Shown: positions 53,512 to 61,844 of the stretch, one piece after another
Layout: the number at the start of each line of letters is the position of its first letter
Position numbering within the stretch: the stretch's first letter is position 1
Assembly: GCA_019510435.1 (NCBI GenBank)
Contig: JAEKKJ010000019.1
Span: 1 to 64,000 of the forward strand
Direction of reading: 5' to 3'
Source of the DNA: Caulobacterales bacterium
Lineage (GTDB): Bacteria; Pseudomonadota; Alphaproteobacteria; Caulobacterales; Caulobacteraceae
DNA length: 64,000 nt
The notes under the pieces: generated by a model
What the model saw: the letters and a program-made list of their open reading frames with translations, nothing else
Told to the model about the DNA's origin: nothing
Database searches by the model: none
Made by a program: the position numbers and the translations under genes

Positions 53512-53688
53512 CTAGGCCGCCAGGTCGACTCCCGCGCTCTCCAGCATGGTGTGGACCTCGGCCAGCGCCGCGGCCTGGGTGGGATGGGAGCCGTCGGCCA
53601 CCGTCACGCCGTCCTCGTCGTAGATGCGCCAGCGCCAGCCGTCCTCAGCCTGCGCAAGGGAATAGGCGAACGATCGGGGTTCCGACAT
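53512..53688 (-). CDS. small hypothetical protein
   Basis: A 58-residue protein beginning MSEPRSFAYSLAQAEDGWRWRIYDEDG and ending in a helix (QAAALAEVHTMLES). The two-strand start WRWRIYDEDGVTVADG followed by a helix is like small DUF1508-type folds, without a definite match. The SD GGAGGA lies 6 bp before ATG 53688, which supports it as real. It lies 32 bp upstream of the PAP2 gene start on the same strand. Confidence 0.6.
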   Translation of the reverse strand: MSEPRSFAYSLAQAEDGWRWRIYDEDGVTVADGSHPTQAAALAEVHTMLESAGVDLAA

Positions 53689-53811
53689 ACCGCATCCTCC
53701 AGTCACCCGGACTGATCCAACGCCGAGTAGAGGCCGAAGGTTTCGCGCTGCACAATAGATTTCCCGCAGTGGCGAAATAGACGGGCCAGAGTGGTCGTTT
53801 GGCGGGCGCCG

Positions 53812-54954
53812 TCAGGGGCGGTCCAGCAGCTCCCGGCCCGCGTCGCGCACATTGGCGCAGCCGGTGAGGATCATCGCCACGGCCAGTTCGGCGCGCAGGA
53901 TGTCGAGCATGCGCGCCACCCCGGCCTGGCCGTCCGCGCCGAGCGCCCAGGCCCAGGCGCGGCCGACGAAACAGGCCTTGGCCCCCAGCGCCAGCGCCTT
54001 CAGCACGTCGAGGCCGGAGCGGACGCCGCCGTCCATATAGACCTCCAGGTCGCCGCCTACCGCATCGGCGATCCGCGGCAGGGCCGCCACCGCGGACAGC
54101 ACGCCATCCAGTTGCCGCCCCCCATGGTTGGACACCACCAGCCCCTGGGCCCCCGCGCGGACCGCATCGCGCGCGTCGTCCACGTCGAGGACGCCCTTGA
54201 CCACGATCGGCCCGTCCCAGCTCTCGCGCACCCAGTCCAGGTCCTTCCAGGTGACCGAGCGGTCGAAGTTCTGGGCGATCCAGGAGAGGAAGTCGGTGAC
54301 GCGACGACCCGAGGTCGCCGCCGCCTGCACCGAGCCCAGGGTGTGCGGCCGGCCGTTCAGGGCCACGTCCCAGGTCCAGGCCGGGTGGGCGATCCCGTCC
54401 TTCAGCTGGGTCAGCATCTGCTGCAGCGGCGTGCCCCCGGTGAAGCCGGAGCGGACGTCGCGGTAGCGCGCGCCGGGCAGTGGCAGGTCCACGGTGAACA
54501 CCAGCACCGGCGAGCCCGCCGCCTTGGCGCGGGCCAGCAGCTCGCGCATGTAGCCACGGTCCTTCAGCATGTAGAGCTGGAACCAGGGCGCGGTCCCGGT
54601 GGCCGCCACCTCCTCGATCGAGCAGACGCTCACTGTGGAGAGGCAGAACGGGACACCGGCGCCCGCGGCGGCGCGGATCGCCTGGGTCTCCCCGCGGCGG
54701 GCGTACATGCCGGCCATGCCCACGGGGGCCAGGCCCACCGGCAACTTCAGGGTCTGGCCCAGGGTCTGGACGCTCATGTCCAGCTTGGTCATGTCGCGCA
54801 TCACCCGCTGGCGCAGGGCGATCGCCTCCAGGTCGGCGACGTTCCGCTTCAGCGTCACCTCGGCGTAGGAACCGCCGTCGATATATTCGAAGAAGATGTT
54901 GGGCAGCCGCCGGCGCGCCAGCTCGCGAAAGTCCGAAATCGAAGCCGCGCGCAT
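53812..54954 (-). CDS. lldD: FMN-dependent alpha-hydroxy acid dehydrogenase (LldD type)
   Basis: A 380-residue enzyme oxidising L-lactate or a similar 2-hydroxy acid, membrane-associated in known LldDs. Conserved FMN and substrate elements: FFEYIDGGSYAEVTLKRN, VGLAPVGMAGMYARRGE, FQLYMLKDRGYMRELLARA, the catalytic SNHGGRQLDGVLSAV, and EVYMDGGVRSGLDVLKALALGA. The start is ATG at 54954. No lactate permease gene adjoins, so the actual acid is open. Confidence 0.92.
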   Translation of the reverse strand: MRAASISDFRELARRRLPNIFFEYIDGGSYAEVTLKRNVADLEAIALRQRVMRDMTKLDMSVQTLGQTLKLPVGLAPVGMAGMYARRGETQAIRAAAGAGVPFCLSTVSVCSIEEVAATGTAPWFQLYMLKDRGYMRELLARAKAAGSPVLVFTVDLPLPGARYRDVRSGFTGGTPLQQMLTQLKDGIAHPAWTWDVALNGRPHTLGSVQAAATSGRRVTDFLSWIAQNFDRSVTWKDLDWVRESWDGPIVVKGVLDVDDARDAVRAGAQGLVVSNHGGRQLDGVLSAVAALPRIADAVGGDLEVYMDGGVRSGLDVLKALALGAKACFVGRAWAWALGADGQAGVARMLDILRAELAVAMILTGCANVRDAGRELLDRP

Positions 54955-55010
54955 GCCCTTAGCCCTCCCGCCCGCAGGGTTGTGGAGCGCGCTGCGGGTG
55001 GGCGCAAGCG

Positions 55011-55817
55011 TCAGGCGGTGGCGGCCTCCGACGCCGGCGCGGCCGCCGGCGGGCGCGGGCCCATGACGATCCAGACCTGGTGGCCGTGGGCGACGAGGCG
55101 GCCCTCGGCGGTGAAGAGCGCCACCCCGGCGGTCTCCTTGCGGCCCTCGCGCGCCAGCGGCCAGGCCAGCACGATGTGCGGCTCGCCGGCCTTCACCGGC
55201 GCCACCACCTCCCCGGTCATGGTGCCAAGCAGCGCACCATGGCGGCCCTCCTTCTCCACCCAGGCGAAGAAGCCCGGGCAGTCCAGCGCCGCCCAGACCA
55301 CGCCCGGGCCGACGGTCCCGTCCTCGCCGGCGAAGGCCGCGTGCGGGGTCCAGGGACAGGCCACAACGCCAGGCGCGGCGCCCTCAAGCTGGCCCGGGAA
55401 GACGCGCAGGCCGTCGCCGTCGGCGCGGTCCGGGCCGCAGGTGAAGCAGATCGGGTGGATGCGCTGGGCCAGGCCTGCATGGCGGCTCGCCGCGGCGCGG
55501 GCGGCCTCCAGCGTCGGCGGGACCGGCGGCTGCGGCAACGGCTGGCTGGCCGGCGTGGCCTGGCCGATCAGCACGCCCTGGGCGCCCAGCAGCACCTGGC
55601 CGCCATCGCGGGCTTCCAGGCTGAGGGCCTGGTCCAGTGGGATCGGCGCCCGCAGCACCGCGGTCGCGGGGCCGGCGATGTCCTCGGAGAGAAGGCCGCA
55701 CACATAGCCGCCATTGCCGGAATTCGGCGGACCGCAGAATTGGCGGCCGATCACGATCTCGCTCAAAATCGAAAGCCCACGCGCAAATGGAACGAATGAA
55801 TGGGGCAGCGTTGCCAC
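55011..55817 (-). CDS. uncharacterised hotdog-like protein, possible acyl-CoA thioesterase
   Basis: A protein of up to 268 residues. Its mid-part CGPPNSGNGGYVCGLLSEDIAG and the later VGPGVVWAALDCPGFFAWV look like two hotdog helices of a double-hotdog thioesterase. FTCGPDRADGDGLRVFPG holds two Cys and may bind metal. The start is uncertain: GTG at 55817 gives the full length, but a downstream TTG (LSEIVIGRQF) may be used. The family assignment is moderate. Confidence 0.65.
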   Translation of the reverse strand: MATLPHSFVPFARGLSILSEIVIGRQFCGPPNSGNGGYVCGLLSEDIAGPATAVLRAPIPLDQALSLEARDGGQVLLGAQGVLIGQATPASQPLPQPPVPPTLEAARAAASRHAGLAQRIHPICFTCGPDRADGDGLRVFPGQLEGAAPGVVACPWTPHAAFAGEDGTVGPGVVWAALDCPGFFAWVEKEGRHGALLGTMTGEVVAPVKAGEPHIVLAWPLAREGRKETAGVALFTAEGRLVAHGHQVWIVMGPRPPAAAPASEAATA

Positions 55818-55936
55818 GGCGCCGTTGCGACAGGAAAGCCAAAAACCGCCATGACGGCGTTGGACGCGGTGAAGGGTCGCGCTAAAGGCAGTCTGAACGC
55901 CGCCCCGCGCGGCTTCCTATTCGACGGAGAGACTTG

Positions 55937-56269
55937 GTGAGCGAGCGGATCGAGCGACCCTGGGCCCTGATGCGTCACCACGCGGGCTGGGCCGATGTCT
56001 TCCACATCGAGAGCGAGACCGCCGATTCGATCACCGGCTTCTATCCCGACCGCGAGACGGTGGGGCCGCCGGTGAACTATTCCACCCGCGCGGTGCTGGC
56101 GCGCTTCACCACCCTGGAAGCCGCCCGCGACGCCCGCGAGGGCGCGGTGGCCGAGTGGCGCAAGCACGACGCCGGGGTGCGCGAGGCGGAGACCAAACTG
56201 CGCGACGCCGAAAAGGCCCGCGAGGACGCCTGGCTCAACTGCCTGCGCGACGCGGCGAACCGCTCCTAA
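55937..56269 (+). CDS. small soluble hypothetical protein
   Basis: A 110-residue protein. The first 50 residues (RPWALMRHHAGWADVFHIESETADS...) look globular; residues 60-110 form a charged helix (ARDAREGAVAEWRKHDAGVR, EAETKLRDAEKAREDAWLN). It begins with GTG 55937 after GGAGAG; a TTG at 55934 adds one residue. No family is known to me. It is convergent with the cytochrome b gene end. Confidence 0.7.
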   Translation: MSERIERPWALMRHHAGWADVFHIESETADSITGFYPDRETVGPPVNYSTRAVLARFTTLEAARDAREGAVAEWRKHDAGVREAETKLRDAEKAREDAWLNCLRDAANRS

Positions 56270-56272
56270 GCG

Positions 56273-56956
56273 CTAGAGCTTCAGGCCCTTCGAGACGAAC
56301 CAGGCGGCCGCCGCGGCCAGCGCCACGCCCAGGGCTAACCGCCACCGGGGCGTGGCCGGATAGCCGGGATCGCGGGCGAACGTCCGCCGCCCGGTGATCA
56401 TCGGCCCGACCAGGTCGGTGCGCTTCCAGACGAGGTAGAACAGCACCGCGGCCACGTGCAGGGCGATCAGCGCCTCCAGGGCCGTGAACGCCTGCTCGTG
56501 CAGCTCCGCCAGCCGCCGCCCGGTCTCGAAGCTGACGCGGTCGCTCAGCGGACCCGACTCGATCCCGTCCACGTCCACCGCGAAGAGCCCGGTGACGGTC
56601 TGGAGTGCGAGCGCGACCAGGATCGCCAGGATGCTGAGCGCGCCCAGCGGATTGTGGCCCGGCGTGCCGGACGGCGTGCGCCTCGGCACGGTGGCGAGGT
56701 AGGCCAAGGTCGCGCGCGGCCCCTTCACGAAGCTGGCAAACCGCGCGGCGCCGGCCCCGGCGAACCCCCAGTAGACGCGGAAGATCACCAGGCCCAGGAC
56801 CGCGTAGCCAGCCCAGCGGTGCCAGTCGAGGTGGTCCTTGCGCGACCACCAGGCGAAGGCGATCAGCCCGACCAGCAGCCAGTGGACCAGGCGGATCGGC
56901 GCGTCCCAGAGGCGGACGCGCACACCGGCCGCGGCGCCGAGGTCACCCCGCGCCAC
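56273..56956 (-). CDS. cytochrome b561-type membrane protein
   Basis: A 227-residue integral membrane b-type cytochrome of about four helices. Haem-ligand His candidates are IRLVHWLLVGLI near residue 24, HRWAGYAVLGLVIF, GHNPLGALSILAI and LHVAAVLFYLVWK. The family (Ni/Fe-hydrogenase-type cytochrome b or cytochrome b561) moves electrons across the membrane, often to a periplasmic c-type partner. Here a c'-type cytochrome gene lies 3 bp upstream on the same strand, so the two probably form an electron-transfer couple. Confidence 0.85.
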   Translation of the reverse strand: MARGDLGAAAGVRVRLWDAPIRLVHWLLVGLIAFAWWSRKDHLDWHRWAGYAVLGLVIFRVYWGFAGAGAARFASFVKGPRATLAYLATVPRRTPSGTPGHNPLGALSILAILVALALQTVTGLFAVDVDGIESGPLSDRVSFETGRRLAELHEQAFTALEALIALHVAAVLFYLVWKRTDLVGPMITGRRTFARDPGYPATPRWRLALGVALAAAAAWFVSKGLKL

Positions 56957-56959
56957 GCC

Positions 56960-57466
56960 TCAGCTCTTCTCCTGGCGGTACTTGTCGTGGCAGCCCTTGC
57001 AGGCGCCGCCGGTGGGCCGCAGCTGGGCCTTCACCGCGGCGAGGTCGCCGGACAGCGCGGCCTGGTTCAGCTTCGCGGTCTCGTCCTTCAGCTTGGCGGC
57101 GGCGGCGCCGAAGCCGGCCGCGTCGCTCCAGACATCGGGTTTGGCGAGGCTCTTCGGCCGCGCCTCGACCCCGCTGCCCTTCGGGAACCAGGTCGGCAGG
57201 GCGGCGCCCAGGCTGGCGATGATCTTGGTGTCGGCGGCGACCGCGGCCTTGTCCGGCGCGTCCTTCTTCATCTCCTCGTTCAGCGCCTTGAAGGTCTTGC
57301 CCAGCTCTTCGAAGTGCTCGTGGCGTGCGTAGGCGGCCTTGGTGGCGGCATTGGCGTTCTTGGGCATGGGATCGTCGTCCCGGGCCAGGGCGCCGCCGGC
57401 GGTCACCACCGCGCCCAGTCCCATGAGCGCGGCCAGGGCCGCACCTCTCCATCCCATGCCCGTCAT
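56960..57466 (-). CDS. cytochrome c' family protein
   Basis: A 168-residue secreted haem protein. A signal peptide (ALAALMGLGAVVTAGGALA, cleaved before about residue 29) is followed by a four-helix bundle (HEHFEELGKTFKALNEEMKK, DAAGFGAAAAKLKDETAKLNQAAL). The haem site CKGCH is at residues 156-160 near the C-terminus, as in cytochrome c'. Members bind nitric oxide or shuttle electrons; in many genomes they pair with b561 proteins, as here. ATG at 57466 or a little further in (MGWRGAA). Confidence 0.9.
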   Translation of the reverse strand: MTGMGWRGAALAALMGLGAVVTAGGALARDDDPMPKNANAATKAAYARHEHFEELGKTFKALNEEMKKDAPDKAAVAADTKIIASLGAALPTWFPKGSGVEARPKSLAKPDVWSDAAGFGAAAAKLKDETAKLNQAALSGDLAAVKAQLRPTGGACKGCHDKYRQEKS

Positions 57467-57527
57467 GCCGCTTCGCCTTCCCGATCTTCAAGTGAGGGCG
57501 GAGATTGGCGGCGCCCGCGCTGGGCCG

Positions 57528-59612
57528 TCAACGGTGTGCGGCCGAGACCGTCTTCACCGGGGCGCCTTGGCCTGCGGCTTGGGCGACAAGTGCGCCGCAA
57601 TTGGCGTCCTTGGCCAAACCGGGGTCCACGAACGGCAGGATCGCGGCCAGTGGCGACAGCAGCGAGCCCAGCGACAGGCCGACGCCGGCCTGGGCGATGG
57701 CGGCCCCGGGTTCGACGCCGAAGTGCGGCGCATTGATCGGGCCGGTGACCTTGATCGGCAGCATCACCCGCACCAGCCGGAACTTCTTGTCGTGGCCGCG
57801 CACGCGCACGTCCATCTGCTCGTTGGCCAGGTTGATCTCGCCCGAACCGGTGATCAGCACGGGGCCGGTGTCGACCACGATATTGTCGGCGCGCATCACC
57901 CCGCCCTGGGTGCGGAAGTCGGCGACGGCGCAGTTCACCGGCGTCATGTCCTTCTTGGACAGCAGGCCCAGCCCCTTGATCACGTTGAGGCCCATGAGCT
58001 CGGCCACGCCTTGCCGGATCTGGCCGCCGGGGGCGACGATCACCACCTGGCCGTCGGCGTGGCTCAGGGCCTTGTGCACGCTGTCGCCGGCGCCCTTCAG
58101 CTGGGCGCGGCCGACGATGGCGCCGGTGATCGGATGGCCGCCCTGGAAGGTGACCGGGACCAGGTGCTCGATGCGGGCGTTGCTGAGGCGCAGGTCCAGG
58201 TCGGTGACCGGGACCGCCTTGCGCGCGTTCAGGCTGACGTGGCCCGCGACGCGGCCCTGCGGCAGCTCCAGCGCCAGGGGGTCGGCCCGCAGCAGGCCGT
58301 CGTCCAGCCGCACCCGCACCGAGCCCGCGCTCAGCGCCACCGGCGCGCCGTGGATCGACGTGGCCTTGTAGCTGACGTCGGCGTCCATGGCGCGGATGCG
58401 CCTGAAGTCCAGGGTGGCGTCGGGGAAGAAGTGGGTCTGGCCCTTGGGCGCGACCGGTGGCGGCGCGCCTGGCGCGGCGTGCCGCGGCCGGCCGCCGAAC
58501 AGGGCGCCGAGGTCGGTGAAGTCCAGGCTGCGCGAGCGCAGGTCCGCCTTCAGCAGCGGGCGCACCCGGCCCGTGGTCACCGCAAGATGCCCGGCCAGGT
58601 CGCTGGCCCCGACCCGCCCGCCCAGGTCGTCGATCTTCCACAGGTGACCGTCGCGGATCAGCGTGCCCTTGAGGTTGTAGGGCGGCGAGTTGGGGAACGC
58701 CAGGCCGGTCAGCGGGAACAGCTGGGCCATGTCCGGCCCTCGCCCGGTCAGGGCCACGGTGAAGCGGCCGAGATCGAACGGCTTGGGCACCTGGCCGTGG
58801 GCGGTGATGGTGGTCTGGCCGGCGCGGATGTCCGCGTTGAACGGATAGGGCGTGCTGCGGTCGATGTTCAGCAGCGGCCCGCCGGTGATCTGGGCGCGGA
58901 ACGGCGCGCCGTTGATGGTGCCCTGCCCGTTCAGCTCGAACCCCTGGCGACGCTGCCAGTACCGCTCATGGGCGTTCAGCACGCCCTGGAAGCGGATGTC
59001 GCGCTTGGAGTCGAGGTAGCGCAGGTGGCCCTGGTTGATGATGAAGCTGTGGATCAGCGGCAGCTTGGTGGGGCCGGTGTCGCGGCCGTCCGAGAAGTCC
59101 CAGTTCTTGCGGCCCTTGTTGTCGGCCAGCAGGCTGAAATCGGGACGGTCGAGGCGCACCTGCCGCAGGTCCAGGTGACCCCACAGCAGCGGGACCAGCC
59201 GGATGCGGATCGAGAACCGCTGGATGCTGCCCAGCTTGTCCTTGCCCGCCCACGCCGGGTTGGCGATCGATATGCCGTCCACGGTCGCAGTCGGCCGCCA
59301 GGACCAGAGGTTGACGTTCAGGTCGCCGCTGATGGTCACCTCGCGGTGGATGCGCGCCGAGGCCATCCGCGCCACGGGGCCGCGGAACCAGTTCCAGTCC
59401 CAGACCGCGATCAGCACCGCGACGAGGATGGCGATCAGCGCCAGGATCCCCCCCGTCCAGGCCAGGGCCTTCTTCCGCGGCGGCGTCAGTTCGGGCGGGC
59501 GGATGTGCGGATGGGCCAGCCGCTCGCGCAGCGGCCGCCGTGCGCCGGGCCGGGCCTGCGACGGGCTGCGGCGAGGCGCTGGAGTGGGACGCTGGACAGG
59601 ATCGTGGCTCAC
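57528..59612 (-). CDS. AsmA-family protein
   Basis: A 694-residue envelope protein of the AsmA/TamB-like superfamily, thought to help lipid traffic or outer-membrane biogenesis. A Pro/Arg-rich cytoplasmic tail (about 45 residues) is followed by one inner-membrane helix (LAWTGGILALIAILVAVLIAV), then a large beta-rich periplasmic domain (TISGDLNVNLWSWRPTATVDG, PLLWGHLDLRQVRLDRPDFSL) and a C-terminal AsmA_2-like part. GTG at 59612 with GGAGG upstream. No partner genes adjoin except a sugar transferase 66 bp upstream. Confidence 0.88.
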   Translation of the reverse strand: MSHDPVQRPTPAPRRSPSQARPGARRPLRERLAHPHIRPPELTPPRKKALAWTGGILALIAILVAVLIAVWDWNWFRGPVARMASARIHREVTISGDLNVNLWSWRPTATVDGISIANPAWAGKDKLGSIQRFSIRIRLVPLLWGHLDLRQVRLDRPDFSLLADNKGRKNWDFSDGRDTGPTKLPLIHSFIINQGHLRYLDSKRDIRFQGVLNAHERYWQRRQGFELNGQGTINGAPFRAQITGGPLLNIDRSTPYPFNADIRAGQTTITAHGQVPKPFDLGRFTVALTGRGPDMAQLFPLTGLAFPNSPPYNLKGTLIRDGHLWKIDDLGGRVGASDLAGHLAVTTGRVRPLLKADLRSRSLDFTDLGALFGGRPRHAAPGAPPPVAPKGQTHFFPDATLDFRRIRAMDADVSYKATSIHGAPVALSAGSVRVRLDDGLLRADPLALELPQGRVAGHVSLNARKAVPVTDLDLRLSNARIEHLVPVTFQGGHPITGAIVGRAQLKGAGDSVHKALSHADGQVVIVAPGGQIRQGVAELMGLNVIKGLGLLSKKDMTPVNCAVADFRTQGGVMRADNIVVDTGPVLITGSGEINLANEQMDVRVRGHDKKFRLVRVMLPIKVTGPINAPHFGVEPGAAIAQAGVGLSLGSLLSPLAAILPFVDPGLAKDANCGALVAQAAGQGAPVKTVSAAHR

Positions 59613-59678
59613 GGGGGGCCTCCGGGGAGCCCTTCCAACGCGCAGCGCCCCGGGTCGTTTCGTTGAAAATCGAAGGGT

Positions 59679-60242
59679 TTAGTGGCTGACGCCGCGGGCG
59701 GTCACCGCCGCCAGGGCCGTGGCGAGGATGATCTTCAGGTCGAATCCCAGCGACATCCGCTCCAGATATTCCCGGTCCAGCTTGACCTTCTCCGGGATGG
59801 GCAGCTCGTCACGTCCGTTGATCTGGGCCCAGCCGGTGACGCCGGGGCGCAGCCGCTCGACGCCGGCCTCGGTGCGCAAAGCCACCAGGTCGTCCTGGTT
59901 GAACAGCGCCGGGCGCGGGCCCACCAGGCTCATGTCGCCCTTGAGCACGCTCCACAGCTGCGGCAGCTCGTCCAGGCTGGAGCGGCGCAGGAACCGGCCC
60001 AGGGGCGTGATCCAGCGGTCGGGGTCCGGCAGCAGGTGCGTGGCCACGTCCGGCGTGTCGACCCGCATGGTGCGGAACTTGGGCATGGCGAAGATGCGGT
60101 TGCCGCGGCCCACCCGCTGCGACCAGTGGATCGCCGGTCCCGGGCTGTCCAGCCGTATGGCCAGCGCCAGGCCGAGCAGGATTGGCCAGCCCACCAGCAG
60201 TCCCGCCAGGGCGACGGCGATGTCCAGGGCCCGCTTCAGCAC
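59679..60242 (-). CDS. initiating sugar transferase (WcaJ/PglC-like)
   Basis: A 187-residue bacterial sugar transferase that would place the first sugar phosphate on undecaprenyl phosphate for a polysaccharide. It has a short N-terminal membrane segment (LDIAVALAGLLVGWPILLGLALAI) and the catalytic core MPKFRTMRVDTPD, SLDELPQLWSVLKGDMSLVGPRP and RPGVTGWAQINGRDELP. The short form lacks the large N-terminal membrane region of WcaJ. GTG at 60242. No other polysaccharide genes follow in the window, so it may serve a locus elsewhere. Confidence 0.9.
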   Translation of the reverse strand: MLKRALDIAVALAGLLVGWPILLGLALAIRLDSPGPAIHWSQRVGRGNRIFAMPKFRTMRVDTPDVATHLLPDPDRWITPLGRFLRRSSLDELPQLWSVLKGDMSLVGPRPALFNQDDLVALRTEAGVERLRPGVTGWAQINGRDELPIPEKVKLDREYLERMSLGFDLKIILATALAAVTARGVSH

Positions 60243-60281
60243 CCGGCGGTTCTAGCGCCCGCCGGCCGTCGCCGCCAAGCG

Positions 60282-60875
60282 TCAGACTTCGGCGGCGGGC
60301 GGCAGGCCCTTGCGGACCCGCGGCTTGGCAGGCGCTTCGGGCGCGACCGCTTCGACCGGCGCGGCCTCGACCGGCGCCGCCTCGACTGCCGGTTCGGGCG
60401 CCGCGTGGGCAGGCAGCAGGGCGACCGGCTCCGGCGGCAGCGGTTCGGCGATCGCCTCAGGCTCGGGCGCCTCAGGCTCGAACGCTTCAGGCGCAGGCGC
60501 TTCGACCATCGGTTCGGCAAGCGCCTCGAGGGTTTCCTCGGCGGGTTCGGCGGCGGCTTCGAGCGGCGCGTCGGCCACGAGAGCCTCGGATTCGGCCTCG
60601 GCCTCGACGCCAGCTTCAGCGATCACTTCGGGGAGCGGCTCCAGCGTTTCGACCGCGGCTTCGATGGACTCCACAGCCCCTTCGACCATCGGCGTGAAGC
60701 CGGCGCCGAACAGGGCCTCCAGGTTCACCGGCCGCGCCCAGCGCGTCATCCACCAGAAGGCGACCCCGCCCGCGGCCGCCGCGCCGAAGTAGCCCCAGAG
60801 GGGCGAGGCGACGCCCATAAGCAGCTGCGGGCTCACCCGCGGTTCAGGCCGTTCGGGGAGGTCGAGATACGTCAT
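60282..60875 (-). CDS. Ala/Glu/Pro-rich protein with one membrane helix
   Basis: A 197-residue protein of odd composition. Residues 18-45 include one hydrophobic segment (LWGYFGAAAAGGVAFWWM). The next 140 residues are acidic and low-complexity, built of Ala, Glu and Pro with short repeats (PEAFEPEAPEPEAIAEP, PVEAAPVEAAPVEAV). The C-terminus is basic (PAKPRVRKG). The bias is in every frame-matched codon position, and the third positions are GC-rich, so it is probably a real spacer-like protein. ATG at 60875. No family is recognised. Confidence 0.6.
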   Translation of the reverse strand: MTYLDLPERPEPRVSPQLLMGVASPLWGYFGAAAAGGVAFWWMTRWARPVNLEALFGAGFTPMVEGAVESIEAAVETLEPLPEVIAEAGVEAEAESEALVADAPLEAAAEPAEETLEALAEPMVEAPAPEAFEPEAPEPEAIAEPLPPEPVALLPAHAAPEPAVEAAPVEAAPVEAVAPEAPAKPRVRKGLPPAAEV

Positions 60876-60946
60876 GACGGACGCTCCTGGGCGACAAGGA
60901 TTGTGCAACGCAACATAACATGCCCCCGATCTTCGCAGTTGCGAAA

Positions 60947-61774
60947 TTATTGTGGCGAGAGGCTATGCACCCGCCCGCCGCCCCCGGCGCCCAAAGCTTG
61001 CGCGACCCAGCCACAGATCGCGGCAAGCGGCCCCGAAAGGTCCGGCCCGCCCAGCAGCACCAGGGCGCAGCCGTTCATCTTCATCGGGTCCGTCAGGGGC
61101 CGCATCCGCGCCTCCGCCACCTGCATCGGGGCGTTCACGGCGTCCTCCAGGTCCCGCAGGAAGGCGTCGAGGGTCTCCAGGTCCTTGATCGGAAGCCAAA
61201 CCAGCGCCGCGGCGCGGGGGTTCCGGGCGCGCAGGTCAGCCAGGGTCTCCACGATGCGGTCGTAGTCATCGGGCTGCTCGAACGGCGGGTCGATCACAGC
61301 CAGGACGCGGCCCGTGGCCGGCGCCTCGGCGACCGCCGCCTCATAGCCGTCCGCGCAGAGCGTGCGCACGTTCGGCCGGCCCCGCAGCACGGCATGGAGC
61401 GCGGCGTGCTCGTCGGGGCGCAGCTCGCAGGCCAGATAGCGGTCCTGGGGTCGCAGGGCCTGGGCGATCAGCCAGGGCGAACCCGGATAGCGCGCCAGCG
61501 CCTTGCCGCCGTTCAGCGCCCGCACCGCCCGCTTCAACGGCTCGAACACGGCCGGCGCGTCGCGCACCGCCATCAACCGCGCGATCCCGGCCTCGGCCTC
61601 GCCGGAGGCCTTGGCCTCGGGCCCGGCCAGGTCATAGACGCCGCGTCCGGCGTGGCTGTCGATCACGGCCAGGGGAGCGCCATCACCCGTCAGCGCCTCC
61701 AGCAGGACCAGGAGCGCAGCGTGCTTCACCAGATCGGCGAAGTTTCCGGCGTGGAAGGCGTGGCGGTAGTTCAA
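60947..61774 (-). CDS. rlmJ: 23S rRNA A2030 N6-methyltransferase RlmJ
   Basis: A 275-residue AdoMet-dependent DNA/RNA N6-adenine-type methyltransferase. It starts LNYRHAFHAGNFADLVKHAA, the RlmJ signature, at TTG 61774, and carries the catalytic motif VIDPPFEQPDDY (DPPF). YDLAGPEAKASGEAEAGI and GSPWLIAQALRPQDR match the family. Extending the frame to an upstream start would add residues unlike the family, so TTG is preferred. Function: methylates A2030 in 23S rRNA by family analogy. Confidence 0.92.
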   Translation of the reverse strand: MNYRHAFHAGNFADLVKHAALLVLLEALTGDGAPLAVIDSHAGRGVYDLAGPEAKASGEAEAGIARLMAVRDAPAVFEPLKRAVRALNGGKALARYPGSPWLIAQALRPQDRYLACELRPDEHAALHAVLRGRPNVRTLCADGYEAAVAEAPATGRVLAVIDPPFEQPDDYDRIVETLADLRARNPRAAALVWLPIKDLETLDAFLRDLEDAVNAPMQVAEARMRPLTDPMKMNGCALVLLGGPDLSGPLAAICGWVAQALGAGGGGRVHSLSPQ

Positions 61775-61844
61775 GCTCGGGCTCCGTCGGCCAGGAACCC
61801 GGCACCGCTTACCACGTTGCCGCCGGGCCTGAAGAGGGGTCCGG

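Noticed and set aside
57339..59666. Long plus-strand open frame opposite the AsmA gene
   Set aside because: Composition (Val, Gln, His, Asp, Gly rich) and lack of motifs mark it as the shadow of the AsmA frame.
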